From contig NZ_CDDF01000001.1 in the NCBI RefSeq assembly GCF_000819865.1, positions 471,981-535,980 of the forward strand: a DNA stretch of 64,000 nucleotides, read 5' to 3'. The position numbers and the translations under genes are program-made. Positions 1 through 8,294 of this stretch are shown here, piece by piece; positions within the stretch are counted from its first letter, which is position 1; every line of letters begins with the position of its first letter. The DNA comes from Aeromonas eucrenophila (lineage in GTDB: Bacteria > Pseudomonadota > Gammaproteobacteria > Enterobacterales > Aeromonadaceae). The notes under the pieces are model-generated. The model was not told the DNA's origin. It was given only the letters and a program-made list of their open reading frames with translations, and made no database searches.

Positions 1-905
1 GTGCTTGAGAGACATCTATTTTCTGCCCATAACGCTCCAGCATCCTGTGCAAGCCTGGATAATTCCCCAGCTAATAGGTTGCTACCCCATGGAACCGCAC
101 CATCCATCCTTTCAACCGACTGTGGTAACCGTTCACGTGCTGGATGTGATAGGCCCCTACGACTGGCTCGCCTTCTCGATTGTGCACCACTTGATGTGTC
201 AGCCCTTGCTGATGGCTGAAACTCGCATAGACCTCCGCTTCGTCACGGCAAAACACGGCATCAGGTGCAATCAACGGCATGAGTATCGCCTTGATCGTTC
301 GGGCATCCATCTTATCCAGTTGGAAATCGGCCAGATGCCCCGCTCTGTCTTGCACCACCATCACCGGGATGTCATCTGCCCCGGTGCTACGGGTACGTTC
401 CTTGCCACCGCGATGACGAGCAGGGCGGGCAATCTGCGTTGACCCTTGAACGATTCCAGGAAGAAGGCTTCATCCACGTCGACAATCCCGTCGCCTGATT
501 GCTTGTCATGGCTTTCAAGAAGCGGTGACGCCACAGGGAAGCAGTGTTTTTGTAGACCCCACAGCGGATGGCCGCCTGCCGAACGATCAGTATCTCGATG
601 ATGGCCTGGGCATAGTATTCCCAGCACTGAGTCCCTTACGAAGTCGGCCCTGAATGTCTTGGTCATCACGGAACTGGTGCATAGACACGCTTTGCAGCTA
701 TAGCGGCGCAAGCCACGGTTCCAATCCCAAGGCGCCAATTGAGCGGCCGCGGCGTGGCAGTGAGGGCTGCAGCTGCAAGGGGGAGCACCGTCGTTGGGGA
801 GGCAATGGGCGCAGGTGCGGTGAGTGCATGGACAGCAGTACGGCGCTAGCGCGGAGTGAAGAGTGGGACGTGAGACAAGAGATGTTGGAAAGCTTGGGTA
901 TCCAT
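1..905 (-). pseudogene. IS1595-family transposase, decayed, runs off the left edge
   Basis: A transposase of the IS1595 (ISXO2-like) type can be pieced together on the minus strand only by changing frame several times. It would begin at the ATG at 905 (MDTQAFQHLLSHVPLFTPR, stopped near 848), resume in another frame as a zinc-ribbon region with C..C pairs (WNRGLRRYSCKAC), then show the catalytic stretch [12 protein letters not shown] near 440-480. A further frameshift near 435-443 leads to [19 protein letters not shown], and an in-frame TAG at 71-73 interrupts the C-terminal part (LGNYPGLHRMLERYG). The gene cannot make an active enzyme. The family call rests on the DE(A)FF..ESFKG and C-terminal NY.G..R.LERYG patterns; inverted repeats were not located. 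Confidence 0.8.
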
Positions 906-974
906 CTGATGACCTATTTCAAGGTTAACCTTCCAATTCGTAATTGGGACAGCGCCTTCTCTCCCAGATGGCTT

Positions 975-1292
975 TCACTGAGTTCTGAAAGTACAGGGGA
1001 TGAAATAGCAGAAGGCGCCACTGGCGGCTGACTCAGAGGCAAGATTGGCCACAGATGGTGTCTGTTGCGGTAGCCGCTGAGGCTCCGGCAGGGAATTTGG
1101 CTGAGGTTCTGGCTGGACAGCCGCAGGTTTTACCCGAGAACGCGCACAAGCAAGCATCTGAGCCACCTTGTCACGAGCGACCAGCTTGTCCCGAGTACGG
1201 AGAGATTTCTTAATGTCTTTACGGCGACCACAGGGGAGCACTGTCACCTTGCGGTAGTACCAGATACCTTGAGGACTGAGCCAGAGATTCAT
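975..1292 (-). pseudogene. Truncated phage-type integrase, N-terminal fragment
   Basis: The frame from the ATG at 1292 encodes about 105 residues. Its first 45 (NLWLSPQGIWYYRKVTVLP, then repeated basic residues KDIKKSLRTRDK) look like the small N-terminal domain (DUF6538-like) found before the core-binding domain of tyrosine recombinases. The rest is Pro/Gln-rich and the catalytic domain with its R-H-R-Y residues is absent, so this is a remnant. A possible ribosome site, GGAG, lies about 10 bases upstream of 1292. The fragment lies directly downstream of, and in the same direction as, the 4.5S RNA gene, which is how integrases sit when an element has inserted at the 3' end of an RNA gene. The family call is recognition by eye; an unrelated small ORF is possible. 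Confidence 0.55.
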
Positions 1293-1370
1293 TGCGAGCG
1301 CTCCTGTCGTCCACATAAAGTGGATGACCAGACGGCTCAAGAGGGTTAACTTATTGATCTGCAGAAACAA

Positions 1371-1482
1371 GTGGTGGCCCTACCAGCCACATCCCGGCAC
1401 TCGAGTCCCCCACCTTGGCTGCTACCTTCCGGTCCTGACCAGGTCGACGGGTTATCAATGCGAGAGGACCAATAGGACCACC
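1371..1482 (-). ncRNA. ffs: 4.5S RNA, signal recognition particle RNA
   Basis: On the minus strand the segment holds the hallmark core of the bacterial small SRP RNA: CAGGACCGGAAGGTAGCAGC with the GGAA tetraloop and the asymmetric loop that binds Ffh, followed by GTGCCGGGATGTGGCTGGTA. The two ends (GGTGGTCC and GGGCCACC) are complementary and close the long hairpin. The length of about 112 bases matches the E. coli RNA (114). The RNA assembles with Ffh to target inner-membrane proteins co-translationally. Confidence 0.95.
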
Positions 1483-1489
1483 GGCGAGG

Positions 1490-1518
1490 AGAATAGGCAA
1501 ACTGGCCGGTCAATGCAA
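1490..1518 (-). promoter_or_regulatory. Sigma-70 promoter of ffs
   Basis: On the minus strand TTGCAT (1513-1518), a 17-base spacer and TATTCT (1490-1495) are placed so that transcription would start near 1482, seven bases beyond the -10 box and exactly at the predicted 5' end of the 4.5S RNA. Confidence 0.6.
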
Positions 1519-1575
1519 TGGCTTTCTGCCCCGAGCCGAACCGTTCGCCTGCTTTTTCGGCAATTTGCCAATAAA

Positions 1576-2364
1576 TCAGCTAAATAGCATGAATTTTGCC
1601 CCGATCACCAGCATCAGCAGGGCGAAGGCCTGCTTGAGCCGCTGGGGGGAGAGGCGGTGTGCCAACCGGGCGCCGATGCGGGCAAACTGGGTGCTGGTGA
1701 GGATGATGCCGAGCAGCGCCGGCAGGTAGATAAAGCCAACGCTCCACTCGGGCAAGTCGGTGCGGCCCCAGCCGGCGTAGAGGTAGCTCAGGCTGCCCGC
1801 CACCGCGATGGGGATGCTGCAGGCGGCAGAGGCTGCCACGGCGTTGCGCATCGGCACCGAGTTCCAGCTCAGGTATGGCACCGTCATGGAGCCGCCCCCT
1901 ATGCCAAACAGCGCCGAGAGCCAACCGATGAAGGTGCCCGCGATGCCGGTCCCGACGGGGCCTGGCAGACGACGTTCCGCCTTGGGCTTGAGGTTCAGCC
2001 CCATCTGCACCGCCATGGTCCAGGCGAAGCAGCCGATGATGATGTTGAGGGTGCTGGCGCTGAGCTGGCTGGCGGTCATGCCGCCGAGCCAGGCGCCGAT
2101 CAACATGCCCACCCCCAGTCGGCGGATCATCACCCAGTCGACCGCGCCGGCCTCCTGGTGTGCCCGCAGCGAACTGAAGCCGGTGAAGATCATGGTGGGC
2201 AGCGAGGTGCCGAGGGCAAGGTGGGTGATGATCTCGGGGGAGACTCCCTGGGCGTGGAAGCTCAAGACCAGCACCGGTACTATGATGAGCCCTCCCCCTA
2301 TGCCGAACAGCCCGGCCAACAGACCCGCGAAGGCCCCCAACACCAGATACCCCAAAAACAGCAT
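1576..2364 (-). CDS. TauE/SafE family (DUF81) permease
   Basis: A 262-residue integral membrane protein of the TauE/SafE family, whose members move sulfite, sulfonates or organic anions across the inner membrane. The two halves are an internal repeat, each starting with the signature GLFGIGGG (about residues 18-25) and ALFGIGGG (151-158). The ATG at 2364 was chosen because GGGAAGGAA lies just upstream and because it places the first GIGGG helix at the usual position; the frame stays open further upstream but without family-like sequence. The substrate cannot be told. It converges with no partner and shares a terminator region with the antiporter gene behind it. Confidence 0.85.
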   Translation of the reverse strand: MLFLGYLVLGAFAGLLAGLFGIGGGLIIVPVLVLSFHAQGVSPEIITHLALGTSLPTMIFTGFSSLRAHQEAGAVDWVMIRRLGVGMLIGAWLGGMTASQLSASTLNIIIGCFAWTMAVQMGLNLKPKAERRLPGPVGTGIAGTFIGWLSALFGIGGGSMTVPYLSWNSVPMRNAVAASAACSIPIAVAGSLSYLYAGWGRTDLPEWSVGFIYLPALLGIILTSTQFARIGARLAHRLSPQRLKQAFALLMLVIGAKFMLFS

Positions 2365-2415
2365 AAAAATTCCTTCCCTAGCAATGTGGTGGTCATATTG
2401 ACCAGATCCGCGCAT

Positions 2416-2446
2416 AAAAAAAGAGATGGCACCAGGCCATCTCTTT
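2416..2446 (-). terminator. Intrinsic terminator downstream of the ArcD-like gene
   Basis: AAAGAGATGG and CCATCTCTTT form a perfect stem. On the minus strand the stem is followed by a T tract (complement of the A run at 2416-2422). It lies between the stop of the antiporter at 2457 and the start of the permease at 2364, so it separates the two same-strand genes. Confidence 0.75.
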
Positions 2447-2456
2447 ATTGTGCCGA

Positions 2457-3893
2457 TTAATGCAGGGGAATGGTACCGTCCATCACCTTGTAGAACGCCA
2501 GCACGGCGCAACCGAGCAGGGCCGCCGTCATCCCCTGCTCCAGCCGGTTGAGGCTGCGCAGGCCATGATGCTGGCGCGCCTTCCAGTAGATGAAGATGCC
2601 CGGGCTGTAGAGCAGCGCCACCAGCAGCAGGTATTCCACCCCGGCGGCATACACCAGCCAGCAGCCATAGACGGTGGCCACCAGCGCCAGCAGCAGGTCA
2701 CGCTTGCGTTGGTGAGGCTGGTTCTCGTAGGTCGTGCCCTGCATCGCCAGCTTGAGGCCATAGGCGCCGGAGAAGACATAGGGCACCAGCGCCGCCGAGG
2801 TGGCGATGTTGACCAGCGCCAGGTAGGTGCTGTTCTGGAAGTAGATGATGATGAGGAAGACCTGCACCAGGCAGGTGGAGCACCAGAGCGACACCTGGGG
2901 CGAGCCGTTCTTGTTCTCCTTGGCAAACCAGGCCGGGAAGACCCCGGTCTTGCCCGCGATGTAGGGCACCTCAGCCGCCAGCACGGTCCAGCTCAGCAGG
3001 GCCCCCATCACCGAGATCACCAACCCGATGTTGATGAGCCAGGCACCCCAGGGACCGACCACGGCCTCCAGGATCATGGCGGTGGAGGGGTTCTTGAGTT
3101 CGGCCAGTTGCGGCTGGTTCATGACCCCCAGGGAGAACAGGGTCACCATCACGTAGAGTGCCAGGGCGCCGAGCAGCGCCAGCACGGTGGCACGGCCCAC
3201 ATCCTTGCGATGACGGGCACGGGCGGAGACCACCACGGCCCCCTCGATGCCGATGAAGACCCAGAGGGTCACCTTCATGGTGGACTTGACCTGATCCATC
3301 ACCGAGCCGAGCTCGGTGTTGCCATGGCCCCAGAAGTCCAGGGTAAAGGTCTGCATATTGAAGGCGAGCAGCACGGCGACACAGAACACGATGAGCGGCA
3401 CCATCTTGGCGATGGTGGTCACTATGTTCACCAGAGCGGCGACCTGGATCCCGCGCAGCACCAGGGCGTGCACCGACCAGATGAGGATGGACGCCAGGGT
3501 GATGGCCACCGGGGTGTTGCCATCGCCGAAGATGACGTTGTCCGGGGTGTCGAAGAAGTAGCTCAGGGCGCTGAACACCACGATGGCGTAGGAGACGTTG
3601 GCCAGCAGCTGGCAGAGCCAGTAGCCCCAGGCCGCGTTGAAGCCGACGAAATCACCGAAACCGGCCTTGGCGTAGCTGAAGATACCGCCATCGAGATCCG
3701 GGCGGCGCATGGAGAGGTTCTGGTACACCAGGGCGAGGCAGATCATGCCGATCCCGGTGATGGCCCATCCCAGCGCGACGGCCCCGGCGCTGGCATGAGC
3801 CGCGATGTTCTGTGGCAGACTGAAGACCCCGGCACCGACCATGGAGCCGATCACCAGCGAAATGAGGGCGCCTAGCCCTAGTTTCTTGTCCAT
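2457..3893 (-). CDS. arcD: Arginine:ornithine antiporter of the APC family
   Basis: A 478-residue inner-membrane transporter of the basic amino acid/polyamine antiporter (APA) group. The N-terminus LGALISLVIGSMVGAGVFSL is the substrate-binding TM1 motif (G-S-M-V/I-G-A/S-G-V/I-F), followed by the ArcD-like stretch RRPDLDGGIFSYAKAGFGD (about 64-82). About twelve to thirteen hydrophobic segments are visible. ArcD proteins exchange external arginine for ornithine and feed the arginine deiminase pathway; no arcABC genes are in this window, so the exact substrate is inferred from family resemblance. The start at 3893 agrees with the family N-terminus. It is bounded by a terminator downstream and a 340-base non-coding region upstream. 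Confidence 0.82.
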   Translation of the reverse strand: MDKKLGLGALISLVIGSMVGAGVFSLPQNIAAHASAGAVALGWAITGIGMICLALVYQNLSMRRPDLDGGIFSYAKAGFGDFVGFNAAWGYWLCQLLANVSYAIVVFSALSYFFDTPDNVIFGDGNTPVAITLASILIWSVHALVLRGIQVAALVNIVTTIAKMVPLIVFCVAVLLAFNMQTFTLDFWGHGNTELGSVMDQVKSTMKVTLWVFIGIEGAVVVSARARHRKDVGRATVLALLGALALYVMVTLFSLGVMNQPQLAELKNPSTAMILEAVVGPWGAWLINIGLVISVMGALLSWTVLAAEVPYIAGKTGVFPAWFAKENKNGSPQVSLWCSTCLVQVFLIIIYFQNSTYLALVNIATSAALVPYVFSGAYGLKLAMQGTTYENQPHQRKRDLLLALVATVYGCWLVYAAGVEYLLLVALLYSPGIFIYWKARQHHGLRSLNRLEQGMTAALLGCAVLAFYKVMDGTIPLH

Positions 3894-4231
3894 CTCAATC
3901 CTGTTTTATTAGGCGGCTACAGAGCATCCGTATTCATGCTGCGCGCGACATGGGAGGGGCGAAAAATCCGTACCCCGTGAAAAAGGCGGCAACTATATTG
4001 CATGACTATTCCGACCGCAATCCCTCATAGCGCCGATCATGCACCGTCTTGACCGCGCGCAATTCTACAGCACTGACTCTGATGGCCTGTGAGCTGGTTC
4101 AAATTAAGAGAGACCCGCTGATATTTCACATTTTTCAATGACCTGGCGCCCCTTTTTCAACAAGACCTGCATGGGTATTCATCCAGGTAACGCCCGCCTG
4201 TTTCGGCCTGCCAGCCCGCCCACCAATAAAA
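3894..4231. other. Non-coding region upstream of the ArcD-like gene
   Basis: No gene is evident. The stretch must hold the promoter of the antiporter gene, which reads leftward. Local A/T-rich patches (for example around 4110-4140) could be regulator sites, but no convincing ArgR or FNR palindrome was found. Confidence 0.5.
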
Positions 4232-4254
4232 ACGCCCCTGATGGTCAGGGGCGT
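4232..4254 (-). terminator. Intrinsic terminator of the valine operon
   Basis: ACGCCCCTGA and TCAGGGGCGT form a perfect 10-base-pair stem with a three-base loop. On the minus strand it is followed by TTTTTAT. It lies 20 bases beyond the stop codon of the last gene of the leftward operon. Confidence 0.85.
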
Positions 4255-4273
4255 CGTGGTATCGCGGGCGAGG

Positions 4274-5035
4274 CTAGAGCCGCAGCCCGCCATCGAGATC
4301 GATGATCCGCCCGGACAGGTAGTCGTTGGCGAGGATGAACTGCACCGTCTGGGCCAGTTGCGCCCCCTGCCCCAGGGTACCGACCGGGATGGCCTGCTGC
4401 ATGCGGGCCATGGCCTCGGGCTTCATCGCCGCCGTCATGTCGGTGGCAAAAACCCCGGGGGCGATGCCCATCACCCGGATCTTATGGCGCGCCAGCTCCC
4501 GTGCCCAGGTCACCACCAGGGAGGCCACCCCCGCCTTGCTGGCGGCGTAGTTGCTCTGACCGATATTCCCGGCACGGGCAATCGACGAAATATTGATGAT
4601 GACACCGCCCTGCCCTTCTTTTGCCATCAGCGCCGCCCCCTCGCGGCCGCACAGGAAGGTGCCGGTCAGGTTGACGTCGATGACGGCCTGCCACTGGGCC
4701 AGGCTCATCTTCTCCACCAGTTCTCCCTCTTTCACCTTGATCAGCATGCCGTCCCGCAGGATCCCGGCGCAGTTGATGAGGCCGTGCAAGGCACCACATT
4801 GCTCCTTGATGGCGGCGAAGGTCGCCTCCACCTCGGCCTCGTCGGCCACGTTGCAGACGAACAAGGTGCAGCGCCCGTCACGGCTGCGCAGCTCCGCCTC
4901 GGTTACCTCCAGATCGGCGCGATTGACGTCGATAAGGGCCAGCACGGCCCCCTGACTGGCCAGGCTGAGGGCGATGGCGCGGCCAAGCCCCCGTCCCGCC
5001 CCCGTGATGGCAATGACTCTGTTATGAATGTCCAT
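4274..5035 (-). CDS. Short-chain dehydrogenase/reductase, last gene of valine operon
   Basis: A 253-residue classical SDR, a cytosolic NAD(P)-dependent oxidoreductase. It shows the nucleotide-binding TGAGRGLG (11-18), the structural NCAG (88-91), the catalytic Ser at 150-151 and the YAASK pair Tyr163/Lys167, and the C-terminal DGG that follows the family pattern. It resembles 3-oxoacyl-ACP/acetoacetyl-CoA reductases (FabG-like), but its place as last gene behind mmsB suggests a 3-hydroxyacyl-CoA or related intermediate as substrate; this is inference. GCCCAATAACCAGGAG-type sequence with a GGAG site precedes the ATG at 5035. A terminator follows at once. Confidence 0.85.
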   Translation of the reverse strand: MDIHNRVIAITGAGRGLGRAIALSLASQGAVLALIDVNRADLEVTEAELRSRDGRCTLFVCNVADEAEVEATFAAIKEQCGALHGLINCAGILRDGMLIKVKEGELVEKMSLAQWQAVIDVNLTGTFLCGREGAALMAKEGQGGVIINISSIARAGNIGQSNYAASKAGVASLVVTWARELARHKIRVMGIAPGVFATDMTAAMKPEAMARMQQAIPVGTLGQGAQLAQTVQFILANDYLSGRIIDLDGGLRL

Positions 5036-5118
5036 GAATGCTCCTGGTTATTGGGCTGGCCGCGGCCTGAGTACGGCCAAGACGTTCGGTAAATGGGGGA
5101 TGGGCGGCGAGCCGCCAC

Positions 5119-5235
5119 TTAACCCGGCTGTGATTTGTCCAGATAAAGCTCGAGAATGCTGGAGAAATCCTTGGCTCCCTGCCCCTGGCTCGCGTGCAGG
5201 CTGCACAGTGATGGGGGGCCAGCGCTCCCAAGCGC
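5119..5235 (-). repeat. Diverged second copy of the mmsB 3' end
   Basis: Read on the minus strand directly after the TAA of mmsB (5236-5238), the DNA encodes in the same frame a near copy of the MmsB C-terminus: LCSLHASQGQGAKDFSSIL then ELYLDKSQPG and a stop at 5119-5121, against LFNLHASQGLGELDFSSIL then GLYLDKAPGEK in the gene. The copy lacks a start codon and ribosome site. It is most simply a remnant of a partial tandem duplication or of a replaced allele. Confidence 0.85.
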
Positions 5236-6159
5236 TTATTTTTCACCTGGCGCTTTATCCAGATACAGCCCTAGGATGCTGGAGAAATCCAGCTCTCCCA
5301 ACCCCTGGCTCGCGTGCAGGTTGAACAGGTTGCGAGCCAGGGCTCCGAGCGGCACGGCGCTGTGGGCGTGCTCGGCCAGCGCCATGGCCAACCCCAAGTC
5401 TTTCACCATCAACTTGGTCATGAAGCCCCCCTGATAGCCGCGCGATGCGGGCACGTTCTCCATCACCCCGGGCCAGGGGTTATAGTGTTCAAGGCTCCAG
5501 TTGTTGCCCGAGCTCTTGCCCATGATGGTGGAGAGGACGCTTGGATCCAGCCCCTCCTTCACCCCGAGCGCCAGCGCCTCGGCGGTGCCCGCCATGTGGA
5601 TGGCGAGCAGCATGTTGTTGCACATCTTGGCGATCTGCCCCGCCCCCAGAGCCCCGGCGTGGAACAGGTTCTGTCCCATCAGGGCCAGGATGGGTTTGGC
5701 CGCCTCGAAATCCGCCGCCTCGCCGCCAACGATGAAGGTCAGCGTCCCCGCCGCCGCACCGGCCACGCCCCCCGAGACGGGGGCATCAATGAAGCGGATG
5801 CCGCGGGCCCTGGCCGCCTCCCCCACCCGGCGGGCCGAGGCCACGTCTATGGTGGAGCTGTCGATGACCAGGGCCCCCGCCGGCAGGGCGGCCAGCAGAT
5901 CCTGCCCGCCTCTCTCTCCCGCACTCTCACCGAGCCAGAGCCCACGCACATGGTCGCCTGCCGGCAGCATGCTGATGACCAGCTCGCAGCCGCTCACCGC
6001 CTCCCAGGCATCCCCGGCGGCGACGCAACCGGCCGCGATCGCTCGGGTCAGGTTGTCGGGCACCAGATCGAATACCTGCACTGCGTGTCCCGCCTTGGCC
6101 AGGTTGGCGGCCATGGGTCCCCCCATGTTGCCGAGCCCGATGAATCCAATCCTTGTCAT
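5236..6159 (-). CDS. mmsB: 3-Hydroxyisobutyrate dehydrogenase
   Basis: A 307-residue cytosolic enzyme that oxidises 3-hydroxyisobutyrate to methylmalonate semialdehyde with NAD in valine breakdown. Family marks are the N-terminal FIGLGNMG (6-13) Rossmann loop, the substrate motif DAPVSGG (125-131) and the catalytic Lys178 in GAGQIAKMCNN. The ATG at 6159 is chosen because CAAGGAGCAAACA precedes it and the protein then begins with the standard TRIGFIGLG. The upstream hydrolase gene ends 41 bases before. Its product goes to MmsA, encoded at the head of the same operon. A second, diverged copy of its 3' end follows the stop codon. Confidence 0.93.
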   Translation of the reverse strand: MTRIGFIGLGNMGGPMAANLAKAGHAVQVFDLVPDNLTRAIAAGCVAAGDAWEAVSGCELVISMLPAGDHVRGLWLGESAGERGGQDLLAALPAGALVIDSSTIDVASARRVGEAARARGIRFIDAPVSGGVAGAAAGTLTFIVGGEAADFEAAKPILALMGQNLFHAGALGAGQIAKMCNNMLLAIHMAGTAEALALGVKEGLDPSVLSTIMGKSSGNNWSLEHYNPWPGVMENVPASRGYQGGFMTKLMVKDLGLAMALAEHAHSAVPLGALARNLFNLHASQGLGELDFSSILGLYLDKAPGEK

Positions 6160-6200
6160 TGTTTGCTCCTTGCTCTCAAGTTCACTTGCGTTGCGTTGCG

Positions 6201-7307
6201 CTAGCGGGCGCCAGCCTGCAGGGGGTTGCGCCCTTGGGGCCACGCATAATAATCATCCAGCCAGTCGGTGCCGGGCTGCGGCGCCTGCCAGCGGGGGGAC
6301 TTGTCCTTGTCGATGAGCAGCGCCCTCACTCCCTCCACGAAGTCTCCCTTCAGCACACAGTTGACCGACAGCGCCAGCTCGTCGGCGAACACCTCGGCCA
6401 GTGACTGGCGGCGAGCCTGCCAATACTGGCGCCAGAGGATGGCACGGCTGATGGGGCTGCCGCTTAGGCAAGTCTCCCGGGCCAGGGCCAGGCTCCTGTC
6501 GTCGAAGCTGGCATCAGACAGCCGAGTCAGCACCCCCTCCAGGCTGACGCCAGCCAGCAGGGCATCGATCCTGGCCTGATGAGGCAAGAGCAGGGGCGCC
6601 GGAACATCAGCAGTAACCGCTACCTGCAAGCCCCTGAACAGTCGATCCAACTGCTCGCGGGGCTCGTTCTCCGACCAGTCGAGGGCGGCCAGACGGGGCA
6701 GCAGCTCAGCTCGCTCCGCACTGGCCATGGCGTGATCCGCAAGCCCGAGGCCAATGGCATCGGCACCGTTGAAGCGCGCCCCGGTCAGCCCGAGCCAGAG
6801 CCCTAGCCGCCCCGGCATCCGGCTTAAAAACCAGCTCGCCCCCACGTCCGGATAGAGGCCTATGGTCACCTCCGGCATGGCGAACAGGCTCTTCTCGGTC
6901 ACTATCCTGAAATCGGCGCCGGCGAACAGGCCGATGCCGCCCCCCATGCAGATCCCGTCCGCCACGCAGATAAGCGGCTTGGCATAGCGGTGGATATGGT
7001 GATCGAGCCTGTATTCCTGCTCAAAGAAGTCGCGGGCGTAGTGAAACAGCGCCTGCTCATCCGCTTCCTGCCTGCGGTGATAGAAGGAGCGGATGTCGCC
7101 GCCGGCGCAGAACGCCTTCTCACCGGCCCCCTGCAGCAAGACGCAGACCACGGCGGGATCCTGCTCCCAGGCCGTGAGCGCCTCTTGCAGGCGCTGGATC
7201 ATCTCAAGGCTCAGGGCGTTGAGGGAGGCGGGACTGTCGAGGGTCAACACCCCGATCCGATGACCATCCCCCGTGGGATAGAGAGCCATCCGCACCGCTT
7301 CACTCAT
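6201..7307 (-). CDS. 3-Hydroxyisobutyryl-CoA hydrolase (HIBCH type)
   Basis: A 368-residue crotonase-fold enzyme of the HIBCH/ECH_2 group, which frees 3-hydroxyisobutyrate from its CoA ester in valine catabolism. Visible marks are FCAGGDIRSFY (oxyanion hole and CoA region), the ICVADGICMGGGIGL second oxyanion segment and the MPEVTIGLYPDVGASWFLSR stretch, where the Glu and Asp typical for hydrolases of this group occur. The length is greater than that of plain enoyl-CoA hydratases (about 260), as expected. The ATG at 7307 has GGAGAG just upstream and overlaps the end of the preceding gene by eight bases, pointing to translational coupling. Confidence 0.92.
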   Translation of the reverse strand: MSEAVRMALYPTGDGHRIGVLTLDSPASLNALSLEMIQRLQEALTAWEQDPAVVCVLLQGAGEKAFCAGGDIRSFYHRRQEADEQALFHYARDFFEQEYRLDHHIHRYAKPLICVADGICMGGGIGLFAGADFRIVTEKSLFAMPEVTIGLYPDVGASWFLSRMPGRLGLWLGLTGARFNGADAIGLGLADHAMASAERAELLPRLAALDWSENEPREQLDRLFRGLQVAVTADVPAPLLLPHQARIDALLAGVSLEGVLTRLSDASFDDRSLALARETCLSGSPISRAILWRQYWQARRQSLAEVFADELALSVNCVLKGDFVEGVRALLIDKDKSPRWQAPQPGTDWLDDYYAWPQGRNPLQAGAR

Positions 7308-8106
7308 GGGTCTCTCCATCTTGTGTTGAGGGCGCGCCGTAGTGCCAGCGTGGCGGCCGCTTCTCCAGGAAGGCGGCCACCCCCTCGCGCTGGTTGGCGT
7401 CCGCAAACAGCGCGAGGAAGAGGCTGCGCTCCTGTGGCAGACCCTCATCTCGATGGCCGCTGCGGCCCTGGTTGATAAGCACCTTGCAGGCGCGCAGGGC
7501 ACTCGGGCTCTGGCGCTCCACCAACTGCGCCATCTGCTGCGCCGCCGCCCAGGCGCGGCCCTCGGTGACCACCTCCTCCACCAGCCCCATCTCGTAGGCC
7601 AGGGTGGCACCCACCTTCTCGCCGCACAGGATCATGCGCTTGGCCCAGCCCGGCCCCACCAGTTCGGTGAGACGCTGGGTGCCACCGGCGCAGGGCAGCA
7701 AGCCGACCGAGGCCTCCGGCAGCCCCAGCTTGGCCTGCTGCTCGGCGATGCGAATGTCGCAGGCCAGCGCCACTTCCAGCCCGCCGCCCATGGCATAACC
7801 ATTGATGGCGGCGATGCTGACACCGTGGAAACGGGCAAGCGCCTCGAAGGCGCGACCGAAGGCCTCGGCCACCGCGCGGGCGTGCTCCACATTGCCATCG
7901 GCAAACATATTGAGATCGGCGCCGGCGCAGAAGAACTTGTCCCCCGCCCCGCGGATCACCAGGGCCACTACGTCCGGGCGGCCGTCGAGCTCCACCATCA
8001 TCTGCAAGAAGGCCTGCAGGCTGGCGAGGGTCCAGGTGTTGGCAGGCGGATGGTCGAGGGTGATGTAGGCCACGTGGCCGTGGTATTCGAGCCTGATCCT
8101 TGTCAT
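7300..8106 (-). CDS. Enoyl-CoA hydratase/isomerase family protein, probably methacrylyl-CoA hydratase
   Basis: A 268-residue crotonase-family enzyme. It contains the CoA-binding FFCAGADLNMF, the oxyanion-hole NGYAMGGGLEVALACD and the catalytic region GLPEASVGLLPCAGGTQRL with two Glu-type positions (E in PEASVG is present). In this operon the expected reaction is hydration of methacrylyl-CoA to 3-hydroxyisobutyryl-CoA, the step between the acyl-CoA dehydrogenase and the hydrolase. The start at 8106 is supported by AAGGACG eight bases before it and by the family N-terminus TRIRLEYHGHVAYITLDHP. The upstream gap of 190 bases holds a hairpin and a copied gene end. Confidence 0.9.
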   Translation of the reverse strand: MTRIRLEYHGHVAYITLDHPPANTWTLASLQAFLQMMVELDGRPDVVALVIRGAGDKFFCAGADLNMFADGNVEHARAVAEAFGRAFEALARFHGVSIAAINGYAMGGGLEVALACDIRIAEQQAKLGLPEASVGLLPCAGGTQRLTELVGPGWAKRMILCGEKVGATLAYEMGLVEEVVTEGRAWAAAQQMAQLVERQSPSALRACKVLINQGRSGHRDEGLPQERSLFLALFADANQREGVAAFLEKRPPRWHYGAPSTQDGETHE

Positions 8107-8155
8107 TGCATCGTCCTTGTGAATAAACCTGCCCCATGATGACAGGGTTGAATGG

Positions 8156-8170
8156 AGCCGACTTTCGGCT
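8156..8170 (-). other. Small hairpin inside the valine operon
   Basis: AGCCGA and TCGGCT flank a three-base loop between the acyl-CoA dehydrogenase and the enoyl-CoA hydratase. No T tract follows in the minus direction, so it is more likely an RNA-stability or processing element than a terminator. Confidence 0.35.
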
Positions 8171-8198
8171 GGCTCACAAAGCCTTATCCGGGTGCGAG

Positions 8199-8294
8199 TT
8201 ACTCCAACGAAAGGTCGGGCTCCGCCAGCAGGCGGCGGGCGATGTTTAACCACATGACCTGCCTTGGCGCCCTCCAGAAAAAGCGGCGCACCCG
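8199..8294 (-). repeat. Diverged second copy of the acyl-CoA dehydrogenase 3' end
   Basis: Directly after the TAA at 8295-8297 and in the same frame, the minus strand encodes RVRRFFWRAPRQVMWLN then IARRLLAEPDLSLE and a TAA at 8199-8201. The gene itself ends RVHRILEGTNEVMRLI then IARRLLADPGLSLE. The two differ by one codon in length and by many substitutions, and the catalytic Glu of LEGT is lost in the copy. There is no start codon or ribosome site, so it is a non-functional remnant unless the stop is read through. Confidence 0.9.

Noticed and set aside
2448-3875. A 475-codon open frame antisense to the ArcD-like gene
   Set aside because: Same composition artefact; His/Gln/Gly-rich translation with no start signal.
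3894-4231. ArgR or FNR boxes upstream of the ArcD-like gene
   Set aside because: Only isolated half-sites such as TATTCAT occur; no palindrome of acceptable quality.
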